Shown piece after piece: positions 9,081 through 17,318 of a DNA stretch of 64,000 bases (positions are counted from its first letter, which is position 1; each line of letters starts with the position of its first letter). The position numbers were made by a program, and so were the translations under genes. The notes beneath the pieces are model-generated. The model was not told the DNA's origin. It did not search any database and saw only the letters and a list, made by a program, of their open reading frames with translations. This DNA comes from Nocardia asteroides (GTDB lineage: Bacteria > Actinomycetota > Actinomycetes > Mycobacteriales > Mycobacteriaceae): positions 2,904,001 to 2,968,000 of the forward strand of contig NZ_LR134352.1 of NCBI RefSeq assembly GCF_900637185.1, given 5' to 3'.

Positions 9081-9476
9081 TCAGGACGCCGCGGCGGCCG
9101 CGGGCGCGACGCCCGCGGGACGACCGGCCTCGAGCCGTGCCTTCAATTCGAACGACATGTCCTTGCCCGCCACCCGGCGGGCCCGGTTCGCCGCGGCCAG
9201 CGCGCGCGGCGTCATCGGCTTGGCCGCGGTGGGCTCGGCGTGCAGGAAGTAGTGCAGGATCGCGCCCTCGGGCACGGCTTCCAGCCACACCTCCATGGTC
9301 CCGTCCAGCGGGCCTGCCACCGTCCAGCGGATGCCCTTGTCACCGCGATCCTCGCGCACGTCGAGGCGCAGGTCGGGCCACCAGCGGCGCCAGTTGTTGG
9401 TGGCGCTCAGCACGTCGGCGATCGCGGCGGGCGGCGCCGCGAGGAAGGTCTGATCTGCGACCTGGATACTGCTCAC
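9081..9476 (-). CDS. SRPBCC-family protein (Rv2186c-like)
   Basis: The 131-residue protein starts at a GTG and reads SSIQVADQTFLAAPPAAIADV, with a central NWRRWWPDLRL and FHAEPT. This is a SRPBCC fold different from its neighbour and equivalent in position to Rv2186c. The C-terminal tail is Ala-rich. It is the probable first gene of the cluster that runs to the PlsC acyltransferase, 53 bases upstream of the TB16.3 homologue. In M. tuberculosis fadD15 lies next to this gene; here it is missing and pimB' is the direct neighbour. Confidence 0.78.
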   Translation of the reverse strand: MSSIQVADQTFLAAPPAAIADVLSATNNWRRWWPDLRLDVREDRGDKGIRWTVAGPLDGTMEVWLEAVPEGAILHYFLHAEPTAAKPMTPRALAAANRARRVAGKDMSFELKARLEAGRPAGVAPAAAAAS

Positions 9477-9519
9477 CTCGCTGAGCGTAGTGGACGCCAC
9501 ACCGGAAGCGGCCGGGGTG

Positions 9520-10647
9520 TCACCGCAGCAGCTCCCGCAGCCGGGCGACCTGGCGGTCCCAATGCCAGTTCTCCTCCACCCACGCCCGCCCCGCGGCCCC
9601 CATGGCGGCGGCCCTGTCGCGGTCGGTGAGCAGCTCCACGACGGCGTCGCTGATCTGCTCGACCGAGCGGCCGTGCACCACCAGACCGGTCTCGCCCTCG
9701 CGGACGGTCTCCGGCGCGCCACCGGAGCTGCCCGCCACCACCGGCACCCCGGTGGCCGAGGCCTCCAGGTAGACGATGCCGAGGCCCTCCACGTCCAGGC
9801 CGGCGCCGCGGGTGCGGCAGGGCATGGCGAACACGTCGGCGATGGTGTGGTGGGCGGCGAGTTCGCCGGAGGGCACCCGGCCGGTGAACACCACGCTGTC
9901 GGTGACGTCGAGCGCCTCGGCCAGGCCGCGCAGCCGGGCCTCGTAGGGTCCGCCGCCCGCGATCACCAGGACCGCGCCGTCGACCCGGGCGCGGATCTCC
10001 TTCATCGCCACGATCAGCATGTCCTGGCCCTTGCGCGCGACCAGCCGCGACAGGCACAGCACGGTCGGGCGGTCGCCGAGGCCGTAGCGGGCGCGCAGCT
10101 CGGCGCGGGCGGCCGGGTCGGGCCGGAACTCGGCGGGGTCGACGCCCGGCGGCAGGTACTCGAGTGCGGCGCGCGGGCCGAACGCCGAGGCGAACCGGCC
10201 CCGGGTGTACTTGCTGACGTAGGTCACCACGTCGGTGTTCTCACCGATCGAGCGCAGCACCTGGCGGGCGCCGGGCAGCATCGACCAGCCGACTTCGTGG
10301 CCGTGGGTGCTGGCCAGCACCCGCTCGGCGCCCGCGCGGCGCAGCATCGGCGTCATCGCGGCCAGCGGCGCGGCGGCGCCGAACCAGACGGTGTCGCACT
10401 CGTGCTCGCGCAGCAGCGCGCTCGCCCGCCTGACCACGCCCGGGGTGGGCAGCATCAGCGTCGTCGGGTGCCGAACCACGCGGAACTTCTGTGCGGCGTC
10501 GAACTTCTCGTGGCTGTCGCCTTTCCAGCGCGGCGCGTAGACCACCAGGTCGTCGGGCGGCAGCTGATTCGCCAGCGCCTGCAGATAGGACTGGATTCCG
10601 CCCGGCCGAGGCGGGAAATCATTGGTAACCAGCAGAGTTCGGGCCAT
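9520..10647 (-). CDS. pimB: GDP-mannose-dependent phosphatidylinositol monomannoside mannosyltransferase PimB'
   Basis: This 375-residue GT4 (GT-B fold) enzyme adds the second mannose to PIM1 in phosphatidylinositol mannoside synthesis on the cytoplasmic membrane face. It has an N-terminal LLVTNDFPPRPGGIQ glycine loop, the donor-site segment LSRLVARKGQDML and the C-terminal EASATGVPVVAG block. These match Rv2188c by memory. I chose ATG 10647 because the family begins MARTLLVTNDFPP; the 16-codon upstream extension has no support. It lies 19 bases after the gluzincin-like gene. Confidence 0.92.
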   Translation of the reverse strand: MARTLLVTNDFPPRPGGIQSYLQALANQLPPDDLVVYAPRWKGDSHEKFDAAQKFRVVRHPTTLMLPTPGVVRRASALLREHECDTVWFGAAAPLAAMTPMLRRAGAERVLASTHGHEVGWSMLPGARQVLRSIGENTDVVTYVSKYTRGRFASAFGPRAALEYLPPGVDPAEFRPDPAARAELRARYGLGDRPTVLCLSRLVARKGQDMLIVAMKEIRARVDGAVLVIAGGGPYEARLRGLAEALDVTDSVVFTGRVPSGELAAHHTIADVFAMPCRTRGAGLDVEGLGIVYLEASATGVPVVAGSSGGAPETVREGETGLVVHGRSVEQISDAVVELLTDRDRAAAMGAAGRAWVEENWHWDRQVARLRELLR

Positions 10648-10666
10648 AAGGGAACAACCTAACGGT

Positions 10667-11680
10667 TCAGACGGCGTGGCCGCGCAACCAGGCACGCCAG
10701 CCGTCGAGCAGGTCGGTGCGCGAGGCGCCGAGCACCGCGGCGAAGGCGGCGTCCTGCGCCGCTGGGGACTGCGGGCCGGTCGCGAGCCGTTGGTACAGCG
10801 TGGTGAGGGTGGCCTGGCCGTAGCGGTCGGCGAGGAACGCGCAGGCGCTCCAGGCGGATTCGTAGGCGAAGGCGGCGTCGGGCCCGGCGAAATCGGCGTC
10901 GGTGATCAGTTCGGTGGGCAGGGTGCCCGCGCGTAATCGGGTGGTCAGCGTCGGAGCGATCTGGGAGAAGGTGTTGCCCTGCCCGCGCTGGGCGACATAT
11001 TCGGCGTAGCCCTCGAGCATCCAGAGCGGAGCGCCGTCGGTGGTGGCGCCTCGGGTCGCCACATGGGTGAGCTCGTGGCGCAGCAGCGTCGCCAGGCCCT
11101 CGGTGCCGATCCGGCGGCGCGCGTCGGGGTTGAACACGATCCGCTGATCGGTCGGCCTGGCGCCGGGCGCGTAGGAGCCGGTGAGCGACACCGCCGCCAC
11201 ATCCGCGGTCGTCGCGGCGCCCGCCGCCCTGGTCAGCGCGGTGAACTCGGTGGGCGACCCGGCGACGACGATCACCGGCGCGCGATTCCAGTCGGTGCCC
11301 CACACGGTGCTCACGTCGGCGATCGCCGGGGCGAGCTGCTGTTCGAGGATGTCGAGGTCGGTGCGGTGACCCGGGTGCGCGACCAGCAGCGCGTCGGCCT
11401 CGCCGCCCGCGGCGACGCGGCGTACGAGGATCGGGCCGAACGGCTGGAGCTCGCGGCGCACCGGGGTGAGCCGGGGGTCGTCGATGCCCTCGGTGGTGTC
11501 GAGCACCTCGGCCTCGTCGGTGGCCAGCTGGAGCGGACCGGCGTTGCGCGGCAACAGGATCAGTGCCACGCACGCCCCGGTCAGCAGGGTGACCGAGGCG
11601 AGCGTGAGGGTGAATTCGAGGCGGCCGTTGGCCGAGAACCAGGAACGGAGGCCGGACGGGCGGCGCGACGGATCGGTCAC
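10667..11680 (-). CDS. Membrane-anchored gluzincin-like peptidase homologue (Rv2189c position)
   Basis: The 337-residue protein has one N-terminal membrane segment (about residues 20-45, LTLASVTLLTGACVALI). An extracytoplasmic domain follows with RHELTHVATR (HExxH) and, about 20 residues on, WMLEGYAEYVAQ supplying the third ligand glutamate. This is the pattern of peptidase-MA-like gluzincins, so zinc-dependent proteolysis outside the membrane is plausible though the substrate is unknown. Its place between pimB' and the NlpC/P60 gene matches Rv2189c. It follows the hydrolase by only 7 bases, implying an operon. Confidence 0.72.
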   Translation of the reverse strand: MTDPSRRPSGLRSWFSANGRLEFTLTLASVTLLTGACVALILLPRNAGPLQLATDEAEVLDTTEGIDDPRLTPVRRELQPFGPILVRRVAAGGEADALLVAHPGHRTDLDILEQQLAPAIADVSTVWGTDWNRAPVIVVAGSPTEFTALTRAAGAATTADVAAVSLTGSYAPGARPTDQRIVFNPDARRRIGTEGLATLLRHELTHVATRGATTDGAPLWMLEGYAEYVAQRGQGNTFSQIAPTLTTRLRAGTLPTELITDADFAGPDAAFAYESAWSACAFLADRYGQATLTTLYQRLATGPQSPAAQDAAFAAVLGASRTDLLDGWRAWLRGHAV

Positions 11681-11687
11681 CGCCGGC

Positions 11688-12752
11688 TCAGTATCGCCGG
11701 GCCGAGTGGAACGGAGTGGTGTTGATCGGCGCCACGGCCACCGGCACTCCGAAGGTGGAGGCGTGCACCATCATGCCGTTGCCCGCGTAGATGCCGACGT
11801 GCGAGATCTCCGGGTAGAACAGCACGACGTCGCCGGGCTGCAGGTCGTCCTTGGCCACGGGGGTGCCGTAGTTCGCCTGCTGGGAGCTGGTGCGCGGCAC
11901 GTCCTTGCCGACCTGCTTGAAGGCCCACTGGACGAGGCCGGAGCAGTCGAACTTGTCCGGACCGGTGGCGCCCCAGACGTACGGGTCGCCGACCCGGGTG
12001 AGCGCCGCGGCCAGCGCGCTGGTGCCGCTGCCGGGAACCAGGCCCTGCAGCAGCGAGTCGCGATCGAAGCCGGGCGGGAACGGCGAGCCGGCCAGAGTGG
12101 ACTTGTCCCGGGCAGACAGGGCGCCCCAGGCTTCGACGACCTGGGTGGTCGCGACGGTGAGGTCGTTGCGCTTGCGGTCGACCTCGGCGCGCACGGCTTC
12201 GGCGGCGGTGGTCGCGGTGCGCGCGGCGTCGGCGGCGGTACGGGCGACCGATTCGGCGGCGGTGGCCACGTCGGCGGCCTGCTTGAACTGCCGAACCCCG
12301 TCGGCGGTCTGCTGGGTGAGCACGTCCAGCGTGGACATCTTGTCCAGCAGCTGCTGCGGCGAATTGCTCGACAGCACCGCGAACATGCGATCGGTGCGCG
12401 CGCCGGTGTAGGTGGCGATCGCGGTGCGATCGATCATCGGCTGGAACTTGCGCACCTCGGCGCGGGCGGCGTCGGCGACGGCGGTGCTCGCGGCGAGCTT
12501 GTCGTCGAGATCGCGCTGCACGGCGAGCTTGGCGTCGAGGTCGGACTGCGCGGTGAGCGAGGCCTGGTTGAGGGCCTCGGCCTGGCGGGACAACTCGACC
12601 ATCCTGGCGATGGCGTCCCCCGCGGTGGTCGGCAGGGCGACCGGATCGGCGAGGGAGGGTCCAGCCGCGTAGGCGGCGCACACCAGGGTCGCGGCGGAGA
12701 GGGCGGCGGCGAGGCCACGCGGGCCGCGCCGGTTCCGGTGGTGTGCAGTCAC
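11688..12752 (-). CDS. ripC: NlpC/P60 peptidoglycan endopeptidase, RipC-like
   Basis: The 354-residue secreted protein has an N-terminal signal sequence ending near ADP, a coiled-coil region (about 35-190, rich in Ala, Asp and Glu), and a C-terminal NlpC/P60 domain (about 240-354). Its catalytic triad is visible: Cys270 in FDCSG, His318 in ISHVG and His330 in MVHAS. It should cleave D-Glu to meso-diaminopimelate bonds in stem peptides. The coiled coil resembles RipC/RipA proteins that respond to FtsEX. A direct-repeat box lies 78 bases upstream. Confidence 0.9.
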   Translation of the reverse strand: MTAHHRNRRGPRGLAAALSAATLVCAAYAAGPSLADPVALPTTAGDAIARMVELSRQAEALNQASLTAQSDLDAKLAVQRDLDDKLAASTAVADAARAEVRKFQPMIDRTAIATYTGARTDRMFAVLSSNSPQQLLDKMSTLDVLTQQTADGVRQFKQAADVATAAESVARTAADAARTATTAAEAVRAEVDRKRNDLTVATTQVVEAWGALSARDKSTLAGSPFPPGFDRDSLLQGLVPGSGTSALAAALTRVGDPYVWGATGPDKFDCSGLVQWAFKQVGKDVPRTSSQQANYGTPVAKDDLQPGDVVLFYPEISHVGIYAGNGMMVHASTFGVPVAVAPINTTPFHSARRY

Positions 12753-12829
12753 AGTGCGCGGTGCCCCGTTCTCTTGTTGTCCGCCGATACAGCGCCTTAC
12801 CCGAACCGGATCCCCGCGTCCGGCGAGAA

Positions 12830-12847
12830 GGTCTCGATCAGGTTACG
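12830..12847 (-). promoter_or_regulatory. Direct-repeat box upstream of ripC (MtrA-like)
   Basis: Read leftward the site is CGTAACC-TGAT-CGAGACC, a direct repeat spaced 11 bp, ending 78 bases before the ripC start. The same two half-sites recur upstream of the next NlpC/P60 gene with a different spacer. It resembles the GTAAC repeats reported for MtrA, a regulator of cell wall hydrolases; the link to MtrA is inference. Confidence 0.5.
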
Positions 12848-12931
12848 GAACTGCGTGTGCCCGTGTCCAGTAGGCCACGGAGTGGTCACGGTGCGCCCTT
12901 CCCCGCGAACGACGCACCGCGTCCTTCTCGA

Positions 12932-13501
12932 TCAGAAGCGGCGAGCGCCCGCGAACGGCATCGAGGAGATCGGCGCCAGCTGGACCGGGGTGCCCGAGGT
13001 GGAGGCGTGCACCACGTTGCCGTCACCGGCGTAGAGGCCCGAGTGGCCGCCGCCGTAGAACGACACCAGGTCGCCGGGCTGCAGGCTGTCGATGGAGACC
13101 GGGGTGCCGGCGCCGAGCTGGGCGTCGCTGGTGCGCGGCAGGTCCATGCCCGCCTGGCGGTAGGCCCACTGGACCAGACCCGAGCAGTCGAAGGCGTCCG
13201 GGCCCGCGGCACCGTAGACGTAGGGCGAGCCGACCTTGCTCAGCGCGGCATCGAGGGCGATGTCGGCGGCGGTGGCGCGCGGGGCGGTGAAGACCTGCGG
13301 GGCGGCCGGGGTCTCGATGCCGGGGATGCCCTGCGGGATCGGGATCTCGTTGGGGACCTCGAAGGTGCCGATGCCGGGGACGGTGACCGGCGTCGCCGAC
13401 GCCGGGGCGGCCGGCAGGAGGAACGCGCCGATGGTGGCAGCGCCGACGGCTCCGGCGGCAACGGCTCGCTGCGCCTGACGCTTGACGGTGTTGGTCGCCA
13501 T
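12932..13501 (-). CDS. NlpC/P60 peptidoglycan hydrolase, short secreted form
   Basis: The 189-residue secreted protein has a signal peptide (about 1-34, ending SATP), a Pro/Ile-rich linker, and an NlpC/P60 domain (about 80-189) with Cys106 (FDCSG), His153 (GGGHSG) and His165 (VVHAS). It resembles the compact mycobacterial RipB/RipD type with an intact triad, so it should be catalytically active. I prefer ATG 13501 to the upstream ATG 13561 because the signal peptide then starts in a normal place. It is followed after 179 bases by ripC on the same strand. Confidence 0.88.
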   Translation of the reverse strand: MATNTVKRQAQRAVAAGAVGAATIGAFLLPAAPASATPVTVPGIGTFEVPNEIPIPQGIPGIETPAAPQVFTAPRATAADIALDAALSKVGSPYVYGAAGPDAFDCSGLVQWAYRQAGMDLPRTSDAQLGAGTPVSIDSLQPGDLVSFYGGGHSGLYAGDGNVVHASTSGTPVQLAPISSMPFAGARRF

Positions 13502-13598
13502 GATGCGGGTACTTCCAATCTGCCCCACGACGCCGGGTCCGTATGACGCGGCGGGCTTCATCCCGTCGCACCGTTGCCGGCTCTACGGAACTCCGTGA

Positions 13599-13616
13599 GG
13601 TCTCGAAAAGGTTACG
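13599..13616 (-). promoter_or_regulatory. Direct-repeat box upstream of the short NlpC/P60 gene (MtrA-like)
   Basis: Read leftward the site is CGTAACC-TTTT-CGAGACC, ending 98 bases before the start codon. Both 7-base half-sites are identical to those before ripC while the 4-base spacer differs, which argues for a conserved protein site over chance. Confidence 0.5.
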
Positions 13617-13799
13617 AAGACATCACGGTGGTTTGTAAAGTCGGACATCGGTCCGGGAAGCAAATTCGGCGCGACGGCCGAACTTTGCGTGCGAGCTGCG
13701 TCACACCAATCACGAAACGATAACGCCAGGTCGCCGTCGGCGGGCTGCTCGATCGCCGCCGGGCGTGTCGTACCGGGCGTGGTCGCGGCCTATTGGTCT

Positions 13800-13811
13800 A
13801 CCCCTAGGGGT
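13800..13811. promoter_or_regulatory. Perfect 12-bp palindrome ACCCCTAGGGGT
   Basis: The palindrome sits about 240 bases before the exonuclease/GIY-YIG gene. The ACCCC-TA-GGGG arrangement resembles operators of CsoR-type copper sensors, but no copper gene is adjacent, so its role is open. Confidence 0.25.
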
Positions 13812-14048
13812 GAACCCCCAGGTCGCCTTGGCGCGTCGCCTCTCGAACCGGTCGGTCGCCCAGGCACGCCCCGGCGTCTCGTCCGGTCCGCTCCGGCAGG
13901 CTCCGAGCGGTAATCGGTCTTACCCGATGAAATTCGCGGCGGTGATGTGATTCTCGGCAAACTGTGAGCCCGGTCTCATCGAGCCCTGATCAAGGTCATT
14001 TTGTTCGCACCGGAACGAAAGTCGCACGCCGAATTACCGGCGGCGAGC

Positions 14049-16403
14049 ATGTCGGACCCCCGTCCTACGCTGCTCGCCGTGCCCGACCCCGTACCGCTTC
14101 CGGCCGCCGCGCGTCAGCTGGCCTTCGACGAGCTCGATACCCCGCTGTACGACACCACGTTCGTCGTCGTGGACCTGGAAACGACCGGGACCAGCCCCGA
14201 CGGGGATTCGATCACCGAGATCGGGGCGGTGAAGGTGCGCGGGGGAGAAGTGCTGGGGGAGTTCGCGACCCTGGTGAATCCGGGCTTCGCGATCCCGCCC
14301 GCCATCGTGCAGATCACCGGGATCACCACCGCGATGGTGTACGAGGCGCCGCGCATCGAGGCGGTACTGCCCGGCTTCCTGGAATTCGCCGCGGGCGCGG
14401 TGCTGGTGGCGCACAACGCGCGCTTCGACACCGCCTTCCTCAAGGCCGCCGCGGCCCGCCAGGACATCGCCTGGCCCAACCCCCAGGTGCTGTGCACGGT
14501 GAAACTGGCGCGGCGGGTACTCACCCGCGATGAAGCCCCCTCGGCCCGGCTCGGTGTCCTGGCGCAGATCCTCGGGGCCTCCACCACACCCACCCACCGC
14601 GCCCTCGACGACGCCCGCGCCACCGTCGACGTGCTGCACGCGCTGATCGGCCGGGTCGGCAATCAGGGCGTGCACAGCCTGACCGAGCTGCTCGACTATC
14701 TGCCCGGCGTCACCGGAACCCAGCGCGCCAAGCGCACCTTCGCCACCGATCTGCCGTCCGCGCCGGGCGTCTATCTCTTCCGCGGCCCCTCCGACGAAGT
14801 CCTCTATATAGGGACGGCGGTGAATCTGCGCCGCCGCGTCCGCAACTACTTCACCGGTTCGGAGACCCGCGGCCGGATGAAAGAGATGGTGGCACTGGCG
14901 ATCCGGGTCGATCACGTGGTCTGCGCGCACGGCCTGGAGGCGGGCGTGCGCGAGCTGCGACTGCTCGCGGCGCACGCGCCGCCGTACAACCGGCGTTCGA
15001 AGTTCCCGCGCCGCGGCTGGTGGCTGACGCTCACCGACGAGCCCTTCCCCCGGCTCACCGCCGTGCGCACACCCTCGCGAACGGCGTTGGGGCCGTTCAC
15101 TTCCCGGACCGACGCCGTCGACGTGGCGGCCACGATCGCCGAGTTCGCCGGCCTGCGCACCTGCGCCACCCGGCTGTCCCGCAGCGCCCGGCACACCTGC
15201 CCGCCCGCCGCCGTCGGCGGGTGCCCGGCCGCGCGCGCCGATGGCGACCTCGACGCCGCGAACTACGCCCCCGCCACGCACGCGGTGCTCGACCTGTTCA
15301 CCGGCCGCGCCGACACGCTGCTGCGCGCCATGCTCGACCGCATCGAAACCTATTCGGCCGCCCAGCATTTCGAAGCCGCCGCACGCTTGCGCGACCGCGC
15401 CGCCGCCGTCGTCACCATGCTGCACCGCACCCAGCGCCTCGCCGCCCTGGCCCGGCTCGCCGAACTGATCGTCGCCCTCCCCGACGGAGAGGGCGGCTGG
15501 GAATTCTCGGTCATCCGCTACGGCCGCCTCGCCGCCGCAGGCACCGCCCGCCGAGGCACCCCACCCATGGCAATCGTCGACCAGATCGTCGCGTCCGCCG
15601 AAACCGTCGTCCCCGACCTGGGCGACGCGGCATCGTCCCCCCGCCACCCCCGCCCCACCCTCCCGACGACAATCACACCGCCTGGTGCCGCAACATCACC
15701 GATCGCGCATACAGCAGACACCGCCGGCGCCCTGTTCACCCACGTCGCCCGCACCGCCCACAACGGCCTCTCCGCCCACGGCGGCCCCGCCCACGACGGC
15801 CGTGCTGCCCATGACGGCCCCGCCCACAACGACCACGCCGCCCACACGCACGACGGCCGTCCCGCCCGCAACGGCCGTGCTGCGCACGACAGCCGCCCCG
15901 GCTGCAACGGCTGTGCTGCGCACGACGGCCGCCCCGGCTGCAACGGCTGTGCTGCGCACGACGGCTCCGCTGCCCATGACGGCCCCGCCCACAACGATCT
16001 CGCCGCCCACGACGGCCCCGTACACGACGGCTGCCCGGCCCGCAACGGCCGTGCTGCGCACGACGGCCGCTTCGGCCGCAACGGCTGTGCTGCGCACGAT
16101 TGCTGCCCCGGCTGCAACGGCTGTGCTGCCCGCGACGGCGGTGCTGCGCACGACGGCCCGGCGGTCGACGACAGCCCCGTCGCCCACACAGCTGACGACA
16201 TCCCCCCGCTCCGCGGTGCCCCGCCGGAGGAAGTCGGTGTGATCGCGCGCTGGCTGAGCAAGCCGGGTGCGCGCATCGTGCGTACCAGCGACGGGTACTG
16301 CGAGCCGCTGTATGGCGCGGCGCGGTGGAAGGGGTGGGCCGAGCTGGCCCGGACCGCCGCCACCACGCCCAGCGCGGGCGAGCAATACCTGGCGCAACGG
16401 TGA
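14049..16403 (+). CDS. DnaQ-like 3'-5' exonuclease fused to GIY-YIG (UvrC/Cho-like) nuclease, with repeat insertion
   Basis: The 784-residue protein corresponds to Rv2191. Domain 1 (about 30-200) is a DEDDh exonuclease with [30 protein letters not shown] and [10 protein letters not shown]. Domain 2 (about 230-320) is a GIY-YIG nuclease: [25 protein letters not shown]-like segment follows near [15 protein letters not shown]. About residues 565-715 are a Cys/His/Asp/Gly/Ala-rich tandem repeat absent from the shorter mycobacterial protein (about 645 residues). The conserved C-terminus ([13 protein letters not shown]) resumes after it. The family is linked to nucleotide excision repair-like DNA processing. 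I chose ATG 14049 ([10 protein letters not shown]) over the upstream in-frame start at 14001. Confidence 0.88.
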   Translation: MSDPRPTLLAVPDPVPLPAAARQLAFDELDTPLYDTTFVVVDLETTGTSPDGDSITEIGAVKVRGGEVLGEFATLVNPGFAIPPAIVQITGITTAMVYEAPRIEAVLPGFLEFAAGAVLVAHNARFDTAFLKAAAARQDIAWPNPQVLCTVKLARRVLTRDEAPSARLGVLAQILGASTTPTHRALDDARATVDVLHALIGRVGNQGVHSLTELLDYLPGVTGTQRAKRTFATDLPSAPGVYLFRGPSDEVLYIGTAVNLRRRVRNYFTGSETRGRMKEMVALAIRVDHVVCAHGLEAGVRELRLLAAHAPPYNRRSKFPRRGWWLTLTDEPFPRLTAVRTPSRTALGPFTSRTDAVDVAATIAEFAGLRTCATRLSRSARHTCPPAAVGGCPAARADGDLDAANYAPATHAVLDLFTGRADTLLRAMLDRIETYSAAQHFEAAARLRDRAAAVVTMLHRTQRLAALARLAELIVALPDGEGGWEFSVIRYGRLAAAGTARRGTPPMAIVDQIVASAETVVPDLGDAASSPRHPRPTLPTTITPPGAATSPIAHTADTAGALFTHVARTAHNGLSAHGGPAHDGRAAHDGPAHNDHAAHTHDGRPARNGRAAHDSRPGCNGCAAHDGRPGCNGCAAHDGSAAHDGPAHNDLAAHDGPVHDGCPARNGRAAHDGRFGRNGCAAHDCCPGCNGCAARDGGAAHDGPAVDDSPVAHTADDIPPLRGAPPEEVGVIARWLSKPGARIVRTSDGYCEPLYGAARWKGWAELARTAATTPSAGEQYLAQR
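15748..16190 (+). repeat. In-frame degenerate 36-bp tandem repeat inside the nuclease gene
   Basis: Two perfect 36-bp copies lie at 15892-15927 and 15928-15963, each encoding the 12-residue unit [12 protein letters not shown] in register. Shorter and mutated copies ([19 protein letters not shown]) fill the rest. Every insertion keeps the reading frame. The tract makes several other frames look open, but those are artefacts. Confidence 0.85.
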
Positions 16404-16473
16404 TCGCGCGGCCGGAGGATCATGGACGCGCCTGCCCCGTTTGGTGGCAGCGGGAGAAAGGGCGAAGGCGCGG

Positions 16474-17025
16474 ATGTTCGTGAAGGTGTGCGGCCTGACC
16501 ACCGAGGAGCAGATCGACTGGGCGGTCGAGCTGGGCTATTCCGCGATCGGGGTGATGGCCACCCGCAAGAGCAAGCGGTATCGCACGCCCGAACAGGCCC
16601 GTGCGCTGGCCGACTACGCGCGCGGCCGGATCACCACCTTCGTCGTGGCGCTGGAGGCCGCCGAGGTCACCGAGGTGGCCGACGCCTTCGACGTGGTCCA
16701 GCTCTACCGCTGGACCGACCTGCCCAACCTGGCCTACTGCTCGGCCGAGCCGCCGGAGCCCGGTCAGACCAGCGAGTACTTCTTCTACGACGCCAGCGCC
16801 GGTTCCGGGATCTTCGAGGAGTTCCCCGACTGGGTGCGCACGCTGCCGGGCAAGGTCGTGCTGGCCGGCGGGCTCGACCCGGACAATGTCGCGGCCACCA
16901 TCGCCCGGCACCGGCCCTACGGCGTCGACGTGTCCAGTTCGCTGGAAACGGCACCCGGCGTGAAGAGCCTGGACCTCATGCGACGGTTCAAAGCGGCCAC
17001 CGAGCGGCCCGAAGTTCTAGGCTGA
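16474..17025 (+). CDS. Phosphoribosylanthranilate isomerase-like (TrpF family) protein
   Basis: The 183-residue protein keeps the TrpF plan: an N-terminal FVKVCGLT with the catalytic-type Cys, a central VVQLY in place of VQLHG, YDASAGSG with an aspartate where TrpF has its catalytic acid, and the phosphate-binding end LAGGLDPDNV plus GVDVSSSLETAPGVK. It is shorter than usual TrpF (about 200-210) and diverged. Many actinobacteria do this step with the dual enzyme PriA, so a separate TrpF-like gene two genes from trpD is notable. ATG 16474 is favoured because the fold begins at once. It is followed 4 bases later by the RAM gene. Confidence 0.7.
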   Translation: MFVKVCGLTTEEQIDWAVELGYSAIGVMATRKSKRYRTPEQARALADYARGRITTFVVALEAAEVTEVADAFDVVQLYRWTDLPNLAYCSAEPPEPGQTSEYFFYDASAGSGIFEEFPDWVRTLPGKVVLAGGLDPDNVAATIARHRPYGVDVSSSLETAPGVKSLDLMRRFKAATERPEVLG

Positions 17026-17029
17026 TCCC

Positions 17030-17305
17030 ATGATTACCGCGATCGTGCTGATCCAGGCCGAGAACTCTCGCATCCCCGAGACCGCGCAGGCGCTCGCCGA
17101 CACCGCAGGCGTGGCCGAGGTGTACTCCTGCGCCGGCGACGTGGACCTGATCGCCATCGTGCGGGTGCGCGATCACGAGCGCATCGCCGAGGTGGTCACC
17201 AGCGGCATCGACAAGGTGGCCGGCGTCGTCCGCACCACCACCCATATCGCCTTCAAGTCGTATTCCAGCGCCGACGTGGAAGCCGGATTCTCGCTGGGGG
17301 AGTGA
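17030..17305 (+). CDS. Stand-alone Lrp/AsnC ligand-binding (RAM) domain protein
   Basis: The 91-residue protein consists only of the alpha/beta sandwich that binds amino acids in Lrp/AsnC regulators (MITAIVLIQAE, VAEVYSCAGDVDLIAIVRV, GIDKVAGVVRTTTHIAF). It has no DNA-binding helix-turn-helix. Such single-domain forms assemble into rings and may sense an amino acid or modulate a partner. Its place beside TrpF-like and trpD genes suggests a role in aromatic amino acid control, which is inference. Confidence 0.85.
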   Translation: MITAIVLIQAENSRIPETAQALADTAGVAEVYSCAGDVDLIAIVRVRDHERIAEVVTSGIDKVAGVVRTTTHIAFKSYSSADVEAGFSLGE

Positions 17306-17318
17306 GGGTTTCGCTCGC

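Larger units (their letters stand above)
13502..14048. other. Long intergenic region between divergent genes
   Basis: These 547 bases hold no convincing gene. They contain the MtrA-like box at 13599-13616, an imperfect stem at 13660-13688 (GCAAATTCGGC facing GCCGAACTTTGC), and a 12-bp perfect palindrome at 13800-13811. The region probably carries promoters for both flanking genes. I looked for a c-di-AMP (ydaO-type) riboswitch, often found before cell wall hydrolase genes, and did not see its core. Confidence 0.6.

Noticed and set aside
15892..15963. Possible CRISPR array
   Set aside because: The 36-bp units are directly adjacent without unique spacers and lie inside a coding frame; no cas genes are present.
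15685..16502. Thr/Ala-rich and Val/Ala-rich frames in the nuclease repeat
   Set aside because: They are alternative readings of the 36-bp repeat; the conserved nuclease domains before and after lie in the Cys/His-rich frame.
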